A stretch of DNA of 64,000 nucleotides from Mycobacterium xenopi (GTDB taxonomy: Bacteria > Actinomycetota > Actinomycetes > Mycobacteriales > Mycobacteriaceae), in assembly GCF_009936235.1 (NCBI RefSeq), contig NZ_AP022314.1, positions 3,224,001 to 3,288,000 on the forward strand. The letters are read 5' to 3'. Position numbers and translations under genes: made by a program. How positions within the stretch are numbered: position 1 is the first letter of the stretch; every line of letters begins with the position of its first letter. The notes below the pieces were generated by a model. That model was not told where the DNA came from. It saw only the letters and a program-made list of their open reading frames with translations, and ran no database searches. This document shows positions 41,296 to 50,443 of this stretch, one piece after another.

Positions 41296-44200
41296 TCAGC
41301 GGCGGGCTAACCGGGTAATCCATGCCCGCGAGTCAGCCGGGTCGATTACGTCGTCAAGCTCAAATGTGGTCGCCGACGTGAGGGCCTTGCCGTGCTGGTA
41401 GGCAGCATCGACCAGCTTTTCGAACAGGTGTTGGCGCTCGGCGGGATCCGCGACCGCGGCCAGCTCCTTTTTGAAACCCAGCCGTACCGCGCCTTCGAGG
41501 CCCATGCCGCCGATCTCGCCCGTTGGCCAAGCGACCGTGAAGTCTGGGGCACGGAATGATCCGCCGCCCATCGCCATCGCGCCAAGCCCATATCCCTTGC
41601 GCAAAATGATCATTCCCAACGGAACCGTTAGCCGTGCACCGACAACGAACAGCCGACTGAACCGCCGGACGGCCGCTTGGGTTTCCACCTCCGGGCCGAC
41701 CATGAACCCGGGTGTGTCGCATAGTGAAATCACCGGTAGCCCAAAGGCTTCACAGAGCGTTAGGAAGTCGGCGATTTTGTCGGCAGCCTCGGCATCGATG
41801 GCACCACCGAGATGATGACTGTTGTTGGCCACCAACCCATACGCCATGCCCGCGACTCGGACCAAAGCCGTCACCACGCCGACCCCATAGTCTGGGCGTA
41901 GCTCTAGCGTCGAGCCGACGTCCACCACTGATTCGATTGCCCGGTGGACGTCGTGGGCACGTAACCGATTCTCCGGCACCACATGGCGGGCAAGCCGTGG
42001 ATCGGGTGCTTCCCAATCCTCAGTACTGCCTTGGAAATACGACAGGTATTGCTTGGCCAGCGACACCGCGTGCGCCTCGTCACGAGCAGCCAAGCCGACC
42101 ACTCCGTTGCGCCGCTGCATGTCGATCGGCCCGATGTCCTCGGGCCGGTATACGCCGAGTCCGCCGCCCTCGATCATCGCCGGCCCGCCCATGCCGATAT
42201 TGGCGTCCGGCGTTGCGATGATCACATCGCAAATCCCGGCCAGCGCCGCGTTACCGGCGAAGCAGCGTCCGGACACGATCGACACCAGCGGTACCTGTCC
42301 GCTCAACGCACCCAGCGCGCGGAAGGTCGGCACGTCAAGTCCGGCGATGTTACCGAGATCGGTGTCGCCGGGACGACCGCCGCCGCCTTCGGCGAACAGT
42401 ACTACCGGAATACGTTTGCGGGCAGCCAGTTCGAAGACTCGATCCGTTTTGGCGTGGTTGCGCATGCCCTGCGTCCCGGCGAGCACGGTGTAGTCGTAGG
42501 AGAGCACCGCCACCTCGGCACCACCGATGGTCGCGACGCCAGCGACCAGGCCGTCGGCCGGGGTGTTGGTGATCAGATCCTCCTCGGAGCGGCGGCTGCG
42601 CTGCGCGGCGATCGCCAGCGCGCCGTATTCGACGAAGCTGCCCGGGTCTACGAGGTCGGCAATGTTCTCCCGTGCGGTGCGGCGATTTTGCCTATGCCTT
42701 TTAGCAACTGCCTCCGGCCGGCCTTCATCGAGGGTGAGGAGATGCCGGTGGCGCACTTCGTCGAGGTCGGCCCGTGGCCGGTCGAGGTCGAGCTGTGCAG
42801 CAGCGTCGCCCATGGTGTCCGCGCCGGTGCGAGTAAATACCACCAAGGGGTCACCGGTTCCGACCACCTGTCCGGGCTTCACGAGGTTGCGGACCGTGCG
42901 CAGGGCGTCGGGTGCTGCGAGCACGTGCTGCATCTTCATCGCTTCCAGCACCGCCACCGGTCGGCCCGCAGCGAATTCGGCTCCTTCGGGCGCGACCTCG
43001 ACCACGGTGCCGGCCATCGGTGCGCACAGCGCTTCTTCACCTGGATACAGCTCGAGTGCGGTAACTCGAATCTCCGGTTGGCGGGTCAACGCGGCGGCCG
43101 CCAACTCGGGAAGCTTGGCGTCGAGAAAGCCGGTTGTGACAAGCCCGGATTGAACCTCGCTAGCGGACAGGATTTCTCGTAGCAATGGGATGTTCGTACC
43201 GATGCCCTCGATGCTGAAGTCGGCCAGCGCTGTTCGCGCTTTACGCAGGGCCGCCGGAAACGACGTCCCGTGCACATGGGTGATCACTTTGGCCAGGAGT
43301 GAGTCGTAGCGCGGGCTCAGGGTGAGCCCGGGACGGCCGTAGGTGTCGACGCGCACTCCTGGGCCGCTCGGCGGCGTGAACCCGGTCAGGGTTCCCGCGG
43401 TCGGAACCACGGATCCGTCGGCGTCGATCGTCTCCATGTTGACCCGGGTCTGGATCGCGATTCCGCGCGCCGGGGCCGGCTCACCGGTGACATCGGTGCC
43501 GTGAGCCGTGATTCCGGCGGGTAGCCCCAAGTCGTCGAGTGCCGTGCCGTCGGCGATGGCGAGCTGGGCGGCTACCAGGTCGACCCCGGTGGCTTCTTCG
43601 GTGACGGTGTGCTCCACCTGGATTTGCGGATTGACCTCCAGGAACACGAATCGCTCGCCGGCAACCAGGAACTCGACAGTGGCGAGTCCGCGGTAGTTGA
43701 CATGAGCACACAGCCGCGCTGCGTTTTCGTGCAGATCGCAGCGCATTTCGTCCGTAACAGCTTGTGACGGTGCGATTTCGACGAGCTTCTGGTATCGGCG
43801 CTGGACGCTGCAGTCACGGTCGCCGAGCGCGAGAGCATGCGCGCCGGCGGCGACGATCTGGACCTCGATGTGGCGGGCGTCTTCGAACAATGCCTCGGCG
43901 AACACCGCGGGGTTGCCGAAGCCGAGTTGCGCTTCGGCGGCGCACTGGCGGTAGGCGTCGTCGAGCTGCTCCGCGCTACGGACTACCCGAACACCACGGC
44001 CTCCTCCGCCGCCAATCGCTTTGATCATGATCGCGCCGTTGTGTGCGGCGAAAAATGCGTGAATGTCCTCGACACTGCTGGGTCCGTCGGTCGCATCCAG
44101 CACCGATATCCCTGCGGCGATCGCCGCGCGGCGGGCCGCGGACTTGTCACCGAATAGCTCGAGCAGGTCGGCAGCTGGGCCGACAAACCGGTATCCCGCG

Positions 44201-44481
44201 GCGGTGCAGGCCCGCGCGAACCCGGGGTCCTCGCTGAGGAATCCGTAGCCTGGATGGATCATCGAGGCCCCGGCCTTCTTAGCTGCCGCCAGGATCGCGG
44301 CGTGATCCAAGTACGCGGCGGGGCCAGTGCCTGGCAAGCCGATCGCCTCGTCGGCGGCGTGCACATGCGGGCTGTCGGCGTCGTCCTCGGCGTATACCGC
44401 TGCGGTGTCGATGCCCAGTTCTGTTGCGGTGCGGATGATTCGAAGCGCAATCTCGCCGCGGTTGGCGATCAGCAGCGTCAT
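41296..44481 (-). CDS. Single-chain acyl-CoA carboxylase (BC-BCCP-CT), LCC-like
   Basis: A 1061-residue biotin enzyme with all three parts on one chain: biotin carboxylase (about 1-450; ATP-grasp loop KAIGGGGGRGVRVV and VEFLVAGERFVFLEVNPQIQVEH), biotin carrier (about 480-560; biotinyl Lys in VLEAMKMQH) and carboxyltransferase (about 580-1061; N and C lobes, PVISLCDTPGFMVG). This layout corresponds to the long-chain acyl-CoA carboxylase described in M. avium subsp. paratuberculosis, which carboxylates acyl-CoAs of varied length. Most mycobacterial carboxylases are split into AccA/AccD chains. First gene of a probable operon ending with the aldo/keto reductase. Confidence 0.92.
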   Translation of the reverse strand: MTLLIANRGEIALRIIRTATELGIDTAAVYAEDDADSPHVHAADEAIGLPGTGPAAYLDHAAILAAAKKAGASMIHPGYGFLSEDPGFARACTAAGYRFVGPAADLLELFGDKSAARRAAIAAGISVLDATDGPSSVEDIHAFFAAHNGAIMIKAIGGGGGRGVRVVRSAEQLDDAYRQCAAEAQLGFGNPAVFAEALFEDARHIEVQIVAAGAHALALGDRDCSVQRRYQKLVEIAPSQAVTDEMRCDLHENAARLCAHVNYRGLATVEFLVAGERFVFLEVNPQIQVEHTVTEEATGVDLVAAQLAIADGTALDDLGLPAGITAHGTDVTGEPAPARGIAIQTRVNMETIDADGSVVPTAGTLTGFTPPSGPGVRVDTYGRPGLTLSPRYDSLLAKVITHVHGTSFPAALRKARTALADFSIEGIGTNIPLLREILSASEVQSGLVTTGFLDAKLPELAAAALTRQPEIRVTALELYPGEEALCAPMAGTVVEVAPEGAEFAAGRPVAVLEAMKMQHVLAAPDALRTVRNLVKPGQVVGTGDPLVVFTRTGADTMGDAAAQLDLDRPRADLDEVRHRHLLTLDEGRPEAVAKRHRQNRRTARENIADLVDPGSFVEYGALAIAAQRSRRSEEDLITNTPADGLVAGVATIGGAEVAVLSYDYTVLAGTQGMRNHAKTDRVFELAARKRIPVVLFAEGGGGRPGDTDLGNIAGLDVPTFRALGALSGQVPLVSIVSGRCFAGNAALAGICDVIIATPDANIGMGGPAMIEGGGLGVYRPEDIGPIDMQRRNGVVGLAARDEAHAVSLAKQYLSYFQGSTEDWEAPDPRLARHVVPENRLRAHDVHRAIESVVDVGSTLELRPDYGVGVVTALVRVAGMAYGLVANNSHHLGGAIDAEAADKIADFLTLCEAFGLPVISLCDTPGFMVGPEVETQAAVRRFSRLFVVGARLTVPLGMIILRKGYGLGAMAMGGGSFRAPDFTVAWPTGEIGGMGLEGAVRLGFKKELAAVADPAERQHLFEKLVDAAYQHGKALTSATTFELDDVIDPADSRAWITRLARR

Positions 44482-44488
44482 GGCTCTG

Positions 44489-44944
44489 TCACTCCATCAA
44501 TGTGGCGGCCAAGGTGCCGCCCAGCTCGTAGGCCCGCTCGCGCGCCGCGGCGTCGATGCCGCCGACGACCTCCAGTACGTCGGCGGCTTTGATCAACGAC
44601 AGTCCGGTGGCCACCTTGCCGACAGCCGTTGCGGCGCCGACGGTGTCGTTGTTGCCGTGTACCCACAGGCCGTAGGGCCGGCCGGCGACGTGGTCGAGGC
44701 TCGGGTAGTAGACGGTGTCGAAGAAGTGCTTGAGCGCTCCTGACATGTAACCGAGGTTGGCGGTGGTGCCGAAAAGGTAGCCGTCGGCGTCGAGCATGTC
44801 CGGGACGGTGGCAGCCAGGGCCGGACGTACCACCACGTCGACGCCTTCGATCTCCGGGTCGTTGGCGCCGGCGAGCACGGCCTCGAGCAGTTCGCGGGTC
44901 GCGGGCGACGGCGTGTGGTGAACGACCAGCAGGGTTTTGCTCAT
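44489..44944 (-). CDS. Flavodoxin/NADPH-dependent FMN reductase-like protein (Rv2771c-like)
   Basis: A 151-residue flavodoxin-fold protein starting MSKTLLVVHHTPS (phosphate loop for FMN) with the family motif GYMSGALKHFFDTVYYP. Probably an FMN-binding oxidoreductase; partner unknown. The ATG (44942-44944) overlaps the stop of the preceding membrane-protein gene by 4 bp (ATGA). Same neighbourhood as Rv2771c-Rv2772c-dapB in M. tuberculosis. Confidence 0.85.
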   Translation of the reverse strand: MSKTLLVVHHTPSPATRELLEAVLAGANDPEIEGVDVVVRPALAATVPDMLDADGYLFGTTANLGYMSGALKHFFDTVYYPSLDHVAGRPYGLWVHGNNDTVGAATAVGKVATGLSLIKAADVLEVVGGIDAAARERAYELGGTLAATLME

Positions 44945-45405
44945 CGACCGCCCTGCAGTTGCGCGGCCTTCTTCATGGCCTCCCGTGCGCGGCGGCGGTC
45001 GCCGGCGTAGTCGTAGGCGCGGGCCAACCGGTACCAGCGCCGCCAATCGTTGGGGTTCTCTTGGAGTTCGGCGCGGACGGTGTCGAACAAGACATCGGCG
45101 GCCCGTCGGTCAATGCGGCCGGAGGGTCGTCGTGGCAGTGCGCTGACGTCGAGTTCCATTCCCTCGTCGGCAATGAGGCGGGCTAGTTTCTGGTGGGCGA
45201 ACCCGGCGCGCAGCGTTGAGATCATGGCCCACAGCCCGATTGCCGGCAGCACGAGTAGCGCTAGCCCGAGACCGATTGCGGCGGCTCGGCCGGAGCCAAT
45301 CATGACGACGGCGATTCGGACAAGCAGGGCCAAGTACACCAGCAGCGCAGCACACATGAACGCGATGAGCAGTGGGATGCGCAGAGCGCCTGGGCTTTTC
45401 GTCAT
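44941..45405 (-). CDS. Membrane protein with C-terminal TPR-like helices (Rv2772c-like)
   Basis: A 154-residue protein with two membrane segments near the N-terminus (about 10-34 and 41-64) and a cytosolic helical C-terminus (ENPNDWRRWYRLARAYDYAGDRRRAREAMKKA), which is a TPR-type pair. Function unknown. It overlaps dapB upstream and the flavodoxin-like gene downstream by 4 bp each, so all three are translationally coupled. Confidence 0.85.
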   Translation of the reverse strand: MTKSPGALRIPLLIAFMCAALLVYLALLVRIAVVMIGSGRAAAIGLGLALLVLPAIGLWAMISTLRAGFAHQKLARLIADEGMELDVSALPRRPSGRIDRRAADVLFDTVRAELQENPNDWRRWYRLARAYDYAGDRRRAREAMKKAAQLQGGR

Positions 45406-46139
45406 TGCAGGTTGAGCAAGGGTTCAATGCCAACCGTCAGGCCGGGACGCTCCTTGATGTGGCGCACCGCCAGCAAGACCCCAGGCACAAACGAGGTGCG
45501 GTCGAGGCTGTCGTGGCGGATGGTCAGTGTCTCGCCCGCCATGCCCAACAGCACCTCCTGGTGGGCGACCAGTCCGGCCAACCGCACAGAGTGTACGGGG
45601 ATTCCATCGACCTCGGCGCCGCGGGCACCCGGCAGGCTCGTGCTGGTGGCATCGGGGTTGGGCGGCAAATCTTTTCGCGCTTCGGCGATGAGCTGGGCGG
45701 TGCGCGTGGCCGTGCCCGACGGCGCGTCCGCCTTGTGGGGGTGGTGCAGCTCGATGACCTCGACGGAGTCGTAGAACGGCGCGGCCTGCTTGGCGAAGTG
45801 CATGCACAGCACTGCCCCGATCGCGAAGTTCGGCGCGATCAGCGCCGCGGTGCCGGGTTTGGCGGCGAGCCATGAGCGCACTTGCTGGAGCCGCTCCTCG
45901 GTGAAGCCCGTGGTTCCGACGACTGCATGAATTCCGTTGTCGATCAAGAACGCTAGGTTGTCCATGACCACGTCGGGGTGGGTGAAGTCGATGACCACCT
46001 CGGTGTGGCTGTCGGTGAACAGAGTGAGCGGATCGCCGGCGTCGACTTCGGCGGACAGGGTCAAATCGTCGGCGGCCTGCACGGCCTGCACCATCGTCGA
46101 GCCGACTTTGCCTTTAGCTCCCAGCACGCCTACCCGCAT
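45402..46139 (-). CDS. dapB: 4-hydroxy-tetrahydrodipicolinate reductase DapB
   Basis: NAD(P)H reductase, the second step after DapA in DAP/lysine synthesis. The 245 residues show the dinucleotide motif GVLGAKGKVGS at the start, the catalytic region ELHHPHKADAPSGTA (His and Lys) and C-terminal RHIKERPGL. Length equals M. tuberculosis DapB. The ATG is at 46137-46139. First gene of the coupled dapB-membrane protein-flavodoxin set. Confidence 0.96.
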   Translation of the reverse strand: MRVGVLGAKGKVGSTMVQAVQAADDLTLSAEVDAGDPLTLFTDSHTEVVIDFTHPDVVMDNLAFLIDNGIHAVVGTTGFTEERLQQVRSWLAAKPGTAALIAPNFAIGAVLCMHFAKQAAPFYDSVEVIELHHPHKADAPSGTATRTAQLIAEARKDLPPNPDATSTSLPGARGAEVDGIPVHSVRLAGLVAHQEVLLGMAGETLTIRHDSLDRTSFVPGVLLAVRHIKERPGLTVGIEPLLNLQ

Positions 46140-46150
46140 AGGTGCAGCGT

Positions 46151-46231
46151 AGCCCGGTGACGATGCGGGTCGGCACGACCCGAGGAGGAGCCGGGCAATT
46201 CAAACACGAGCCCGGTGACGATGCGGGTCGG
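46151..46231. repeat. Pair of 23-bp direct repeats upstream of dapB
   Basis: Two identical 23-bp copies at 46151-46173 and 46209-46231, starting AGCCCGGTGACGATGC, 58 bp apart. The spacer contains CGAGGAGGAGCCGGGC. The unit shares TGACGATGC and GAGGAGGAG with the MIRU-type elements, so this looks like a degenerate or related member. It lies in the divergent spacer between dapB and the 13E12 gene. Confidence 0.75.
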
Positions 46232-46322
46232 TCGTGGTCGGCTTGTCCACAGTTTGGCGTTGATCCACAGCGGATAGCTTGCGCGGTGACCAATGTCGGT
46301 GCCCGCCGATAGAATTTCGAAC

Positions 46323-47693
46323 ATGAGTTCGACTCGCGTGGCAGCTCCGCCGGAGCTGAGGGCCGCCTTAGAGGCCCTCGATGCGGCGGTGGCCCAGGTT
46401 CGCGAGTTGGACCTCGACGCCTACGAGCCCGCGGTGCGGCTACGGGCCTTGGAGCGGCTAGAGACGTCACGGCGCCACCAAGCGGTGGCCAGCCACGACC
46501 TCATCGCCAGCCTGGCAAAAGAAGAGTTCGCCGCCATCGGCGGGGCGCCCCATAAGGTGATCGCCGACTGGCTGCGCATCAGCTGCGCCGAGGCGCGCCG
46601 GCGCATCCACAACGCGGAACAGCTCGCCCCCCGACTCACGCTCACTGGAGAAAAGCTGCCGCCCCAACTGCCGGCCACCGCCCAGGCGTGGCGCCAGGGA
46701 GTGCTCGATGAGCAGCATCTGCGGGTCATTCAGAGATTTGTGCGCGACCTGCCGGAGATCACTCCGACGGCCACCGTCGAGCATGCCGAGCGGTTGTTGG
46801 CGGGGCAGGCCGCCGAGCTTCGCCCCGACCAGCTAGAGAAGGTGGCCAACCGCTGCGCGGTCCTGATCAACCCCGACGGAAAGTTCTCCGATACTGATCG
46901 GGCCCGCCAGCGGGGCTTCACCTGGTCAGGCCAACGCCGCGACGGGATGAGCATCGGCAAGCTCGTCGCCTCGCCCGAACTGCGCGCCAACCTCGATGCC
47001 TGGTTTGCCCGATTTGCCGCCCCGGGCATGTGCAACCCCGACGACCCAACCCCGTGCCTTAGCGGCCAACCCGACCACGAGGCGGCGAGCAAGGACGTGC
47101 GAAGCCATGCCCAGCGCCAACACGACGCCCTCAACGCGCTGGTGCGCGGCCAGCTCGGCGACCCCAAACTAGGGGTGCACAACGGATTGCCGGTCACGGT
47201 GATCGTGTCCACGACGCTCAAGGAGCTGATCGCCGGCACCGGGCATGCGGTCACCGGCGGCGGAACACTGTTGCCAATGCGCGACCTGATCCGCATGGCC
47301 GGCCACGCATACCACTATTTGGCGGTCTTCGACGACCACGACAGCCGTCCCCTATATCTCGGGCGCACCAAACGCATCGCCTCACCGGATCAGCGGGTGG
47401 TGTTGTATGCGAAAGATCGCGGCTGTACCGCTCCCGGCTGCGATGTGCCCGGCTATTGGTGCGAAGTCCACCACACCGAAGACTGGGCGCGCGGCGGGCA
47501 CACCAACATCGACAAACTCACCCTGGCCTGCCAACCCGACCACAACCTCGCCGAACAGGGTTGGCGCACAATCAAACTCGGCAACGGACAAACCCAATGG
47601 ATTCCCCCACCCCACCTGGACCACGGTCAACCCAGAACCAACAACTACCACCACCCCGAGCGCTTCTTCGAAGATGAAAACGACACCGGCTGA
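46323..47693 (+). CDS. 13E12-repeat family HNH endonuclease-like protein
   Basis: A 456-residue protein with a DUF222 region (about 20-320) and a C-terminal HNH domain: C-x4-C in RGCTAPGCD, then CEVHHTEDWARGGHTNIDKLTLACQPDHN. This is the REP13E12-type family, multi-copy in mycobacteria and often at sites of rearrangement or phage integration. It should bind and cut DNA; cellular role unknown. Start ATG 46323 follows GAATTTCGAAC; an earlier in-frame ATG/GTG is possible. Stands at the left edge of an accessory island that runs to about 51336. Confidence 0.88.
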   Translation: MSSTRVAAPPELRAALEALDAAVAQVRELDLDAYEPAVRLRALERLETSRRHQAVASHDLIASLAKEEFAAIGGAPHKVIADWLRISCAEARRRIHNAEQLAPRLTLTGEKLPPQLPATAQAWRQGVLDEQHLRVIQRFVRDLPEITPTATVEHAERLLAGQAAELRPDQLEKVANRCAVLINPDGKFSDTDRARQRGFTWSGQRRDGMSIGKLVASPELRANLDAWFARFAAPGMCNPDDPTPCLSGQPDHEAASKDVRSHAQRQHDALNALVRGQLGDPKLGVHNGLPVTVIVSTTLKELIAGTGHAVTGGGTLLPMRDLIRMAGHAYHYLAVFDDHDSRPLYLGRTKRIASPDQRVVLYAKDRGCTAPGCDVPGYWCEVHHTEDWARGGHTNIDKLTLACQPDHNLAEQGWRTIKLGNGQTQWIPPPHLDHGQPRTNNYHHPERFFEDENDTG

Positions 47694-47710
47694 TCAGCGC
47701 CTGCCGCGCA

Positions 47711-47920
47711 TCACGTCGCGCAGGAGTGAGCGAACAGCAACATCGGCCACGAAATGAGCGACGCCAGGAAGGTCACCAACACGTCGTGACCCTGCTCGAC
47801 CCGTACCTGGCGCAGCCCCTCACCGTGCGCGCCGGCAACGATCGCGCCGGTGGCCAGATAGGGAATCGCGCACACCAAGGCAAGTTCGAGCAATGCGCCG
47901 ATGCTGACCGAACTCATCAT
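47711..47920 (-). CDS. Small hydrophobic protein, intact paralogue
   Basis: A 69-residue protein with two probable membrane segments (LLELALVCAIPYLATGAIVAG and VTFLASLISWPMLLFAHS) around a short polar loop. No family recognised. It is the last gene of the minus-strand WXG operon, 30 bp after the four-helix membrane protein. Two related but frameshifted genes lie at the other end of the island (50835-51042 and 51135-51336). Repeated small membrane proteins beside a possible effector suggest immunity or chaperone proteins, but this is a guess. Confidence 0.6.
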   Translation of the reverse strand: MMSSVSIGALLELALVCAIPYLATGAIVAGAHGEGLRQVRVEQGHDVLVTFLASLISWPMLLFAHSCAT

Positions 47921-47950
47921 TGGATTGTGTTGATGAGCAGCGTGACGTGG

Positions 47951-48685
47951 TCACACGCCGGCCATTGAGCGGCCTCTAAGGACGAGTTCGACCCGATCCA
48001 GCAGCTCGCTGGGGTTTTCATTGGCGCTGTCTTTCCAGACGACGAGTGCGTTGAGAAGGTTGATCGGCTGAACAGTGAGTCGCAAACCTATTATCACGGT
48101 CTTGGTGCCGACACTCCCAGCCTCCACCGGACGGTAAGTAATTGCGACTTCCAACCACGTACCACTCACCGGCTGCGGAGTGGGCCTGGGCTCGATCGAC
48201 TCAATCAGCTCACGTCGGATTTCGGTCAACTCGCTGCCGCGCTCGGCAAACCGAACAACCAGGGCCGAGGGGGTGATATGCAGAAGACATCGAAGCCACA
48301 TCCGAACGATGCCGTAGAGGGTCAGCGGGGTCACGCCTAAGAGGAGAAAGGCGCCACCGTACGCTAGCCACGCCGGATAGCCGGGTGCGGACCCCGCGGC
48401 GACCATAGCGACCCCCATCAGCGGGATCAACACCAATGTGCTGTAGGCGTTGCCCTCGTACCAGGGAATGTAGCGGCAGATAATCTCATCGCCCGACCGG
48501 CTGACCGCGGCACGAAAAATCCGGCGCTGCCCGAAAAGGATGATGCCGCCGGTCACAGCAATGCCGAGAGACAGGTACCAAGCCGATCCAATCAGCACAT
48601 TGACGACTGCTAACAGGCACAGGGCGCCGCCGAAGCTGTAGCGCACAACGCGCGTCCAACGGTATTTCGCCGCGCCGCCGGCCAT
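47951..48685 (-). CDS. Four-helix membrane protein of the WXG operon
   Basis: A 244-residue protein with about four membrane segments (roughly 15-32, 34-51, 84-100 and 105-124) and a ~110-residue cytosolic C-terminus with beta/alpha character. No family recognised. The ATG (48683-48685) overlaps the stop of the LpqN-like gene by one base (TGATG), so it is co-translated. Position next to a putative membrane-active effector makes it a candidate immunity protein, an inference from operon logic only. Confidence 0.7.
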   Translation of the reverse strand: MAGGAAKYRWTRVVRYSFGGALCLLAVVNVLIGSAWYLSLGIAVTGGIILFGQRRIFRAAVSRSGDEIICRYIPWYEGNAYSTLVLIPLMGVAMVAAGSAPGYPAWLAYGGAFLLLGVTPLTLYGIVRMWLRCLLHITPSALVVRFAERGSELTEIRRELIESIEPRPTPQPVSGTWLEVAITYRPVEAGSVGTKTVIIGLRLTVQPINLLNALVVWKDSANENPSELLDRVELVLRGRSMAGV

Positions 48686-49248
48686 CAGTCACCTTCTCGC
48701 GTTGTAATTACTGGGACAACGCCGCGGTAACCTGCGGGCGCAGGGCCTGCCGCCGCACCCGGCCGGACGGTCAGCCGGATATGTGCCCGGTCCACCGGTG
48801 AATCGTGTAGCGCAGTCACCGTCAGTTGCGCGATCAGCGTCTCCTGGCCAGCCGTGATGATCCGGGACTCTGACGCGCTATCGATCGCGCCGAGCTCATG
48901 CGTGATCTGCATTGCGAGTAAACCCTGAATCCCGCCGGATTCGCCGGCCGGGCCGAGTTCGCGGCGGACCTCATGACATCCCGGCGCCGATTGCAACTGC
49001 TGCTCGCTCAGCATCGTGAACACTTCGGCGGGGTCCAGTGGGGCCTTCACGCGATGCATCGTCAACACCGCGTTGGCACAAAACACGTCGATGCACGGAT
49101 CGTCGCGACAAGCCCACACACGAACCCCGGGGGCCGAATCAAAGGGCTCCCAGCCCTTCGGTGCCCCCACCTCAACGAGGAAACCGGCGAAACGATTGAC
49201 CGGTGACACAACGAGGCCATGCTTCTCTGTGAACTCATCGAATCGCAT
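48685..49248 (-). CDS. LpqN-like protein without signal peptide
   Basis: A 187-residue protein resembling the LpqN/LpqT/Mtc28 family (PKGWEPFDSAPGVRVWA, VLTMHRVKAPLDPAEVF and a C-terminal beta-rich half). The usual members are exported lipoproteins with a lipobox. This one begins MRFDEFTEKHGLVVS with neither signal peptide nor lipobox Cys, so it is probably cytosolic. Such LpqN-domain proteins are often found in ESX-type operons beside WXG proteins and may act as escorts. The ATG at 49246-49248 is 10 bp after the previous stop. Confidence 0.72.
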   Translation of the reverse strand: MRFDEFTEKHGLVVSPVNRFAGFLVEVGAPKGWEPFDSAPGVRVWACRDDPCIDVFCANAVLTMHRVKAPLDPAEVFTMLSEQQLQSAPGCHEVRRELGPAGESGGIQGLLAMQITHELGAIDSASESRIITAGQETLIAQLTVTALHDSPVDRAHIRLTVRPGAAAGPAPAGYRGVVPVITTREGD

Positions 49249-49258
49249 CGCCGTCGCC

Positions 49259-50443
49259 CTACCCGAAACCAAAAATCGATTCCACGCCGTGCACCGCACT
49301 ACCGACCGCATCCGCGACCGGATGCCACGCCGCTTCGACGCCCTTAGATGCCAGTAAGCTGGCGCCCGCTCCGATGACAGCGCCCGCCACCAGACCAACC
49401 GCTGTCCCTGCCCCCGGAAACGCCGAACCGATCAGTGCACCAGTCTCTGCGCCCGCCCATAGTCCGGCAGCGACACCTGCTCCCTCCCGGGTGACGGCCT
49501 CGGCCACGGAGTCTCCGTCATGGATGTCCGACATGACGGCCGGTACCGCGCTGGCCGCAGCTACCACCCCGCCGACACGGGAGAACCCTTTAAGTTCGAT
49601 TCCGCCGATCTTTGGATCCTCAAACCACTTCAGCAAGCCGGGGTCAGCCTTGCCGGGGCCCGTGCCAGGGGATTCGTTGATCAACCTGAGCGTCGTCTGA
49701 CGCACGCCCTCGGCGGTACCACCGGCCACCGCACCGGCAGCCCCGATCGCCACATCCCCCTTCGTCACCGTGAGCCCGGGGCCCTCGCCGGCGCGACCGT
49801 CCGCTGCCGGCGTCGACGTTGACGGTAATTGTGCCGCGCCGCCGTCGGCTCCAGCGCCTTGAACCTGGCCGTTCTTGGTGGGCTGCTCACCGCTCTGCTT
49901 GCCAGGCGAAGAGTAGACACCAGCACCACCGTCGGAGCCGAGGCCGCCGTCGCCGACGGCGGCGCGCATCGCGGTGGCCAGTTCATGGTCGGTGGTGTGC
50001 GCCTTGACCTTCACCGTGTCGAGGTCGGCTTGGAGAATCTGGCGCTGCAGCTCAGCTTCCTGCGGCCCCAGCAGCAAAGCGGCAGTTTCGCCGACGCTGA
50101 CCTTCCAGTCTGCCGTGATGGTGAAGCCCAATGTCTCGGCGGTCTCGTCGACCTGGCTCATCATCGCCTTGCAGCTTTGCACGTCCGCCGAGGCCATGCT
50201 CACCGCGGCGGCCACTTGCGTCGACTCGTGGCCGTCCTTATCGATGTCGGTGCGCAGCCTCCCTAGGCTGCTGTGAAACGCCGAGCCTGCCTCGCCCTGC
50301 CAGTCGGCGAGCAGCTGACCTGTCTGACCCAAGTCCTCCCCGAACAGGCCCAGGGTCGTTGCGCGGTTGGTGGCCACCTGGAACACCTTGAGCACCGCGG
50401 CGGCGTCCCAGCGACGCACGTCGTCGGGAGTCAGGTCGGTCAT
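49259..50443 (-). CDS. WXG100-domain protein with glycine-zipper C-terminus (putative ESX effector)
   Basis: A 394-residue protein. Residues 1-~150 form a helical WXG-type region with W48-Q-G50 in the helix turn. Residues ~165-225 are a Gly/Pro/Ser/Gln-rich linker. Residues ~226-394 are Ala/Gly-rich with a long glycine-zipper hydrophobic run (about 326-365, motifs GALIGSAFPGAGTAVGLVAG), as in pore-forming or membrane-inserting effectors. The plan (export domain, linker, membrane-active end) resembles large WXG/LXG toxins, but no known toxin domain is recognised. It overlaps the upstream WXG100 gene by 4 bp (ATGA), implying a co-folded pair. Function is inferred. Confidence 0.7.
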   Translation of the reverse strand: MTDLTPDDVRRWDAAAVLKVFQVATNRATTLGLFGEDLGQTGQLLADWQGEAGSAFHSSLGRLRTDIDKDGHESTQVAAAVSMASADVQSCKAMMSQVDETAETLGFTITADWKVSVGETAALLLGPQEAELQRQILQADLDTVKVKAHTTDHELATAMRAAVGDGGLGSDGGAGVYSSPGKQSGEQPTKNGQVQGAGADGGAAQLPSTSTPAADGRAGEGPGLTVTKGDVAIGAAGAVAGGTAEGVRQTTLRLINESPGTGPGKADPGLLKWFEDPKIGGIELKGFSRVGGVVAAASAVPAVMSDIHDGDSVAEAVTREGAGVAAGLWAGAETGALIGSAFPGAGTAVGLVAGAVIGAGASLLASKGVEAAWHPVADAVGSAVHGVESIFGFG

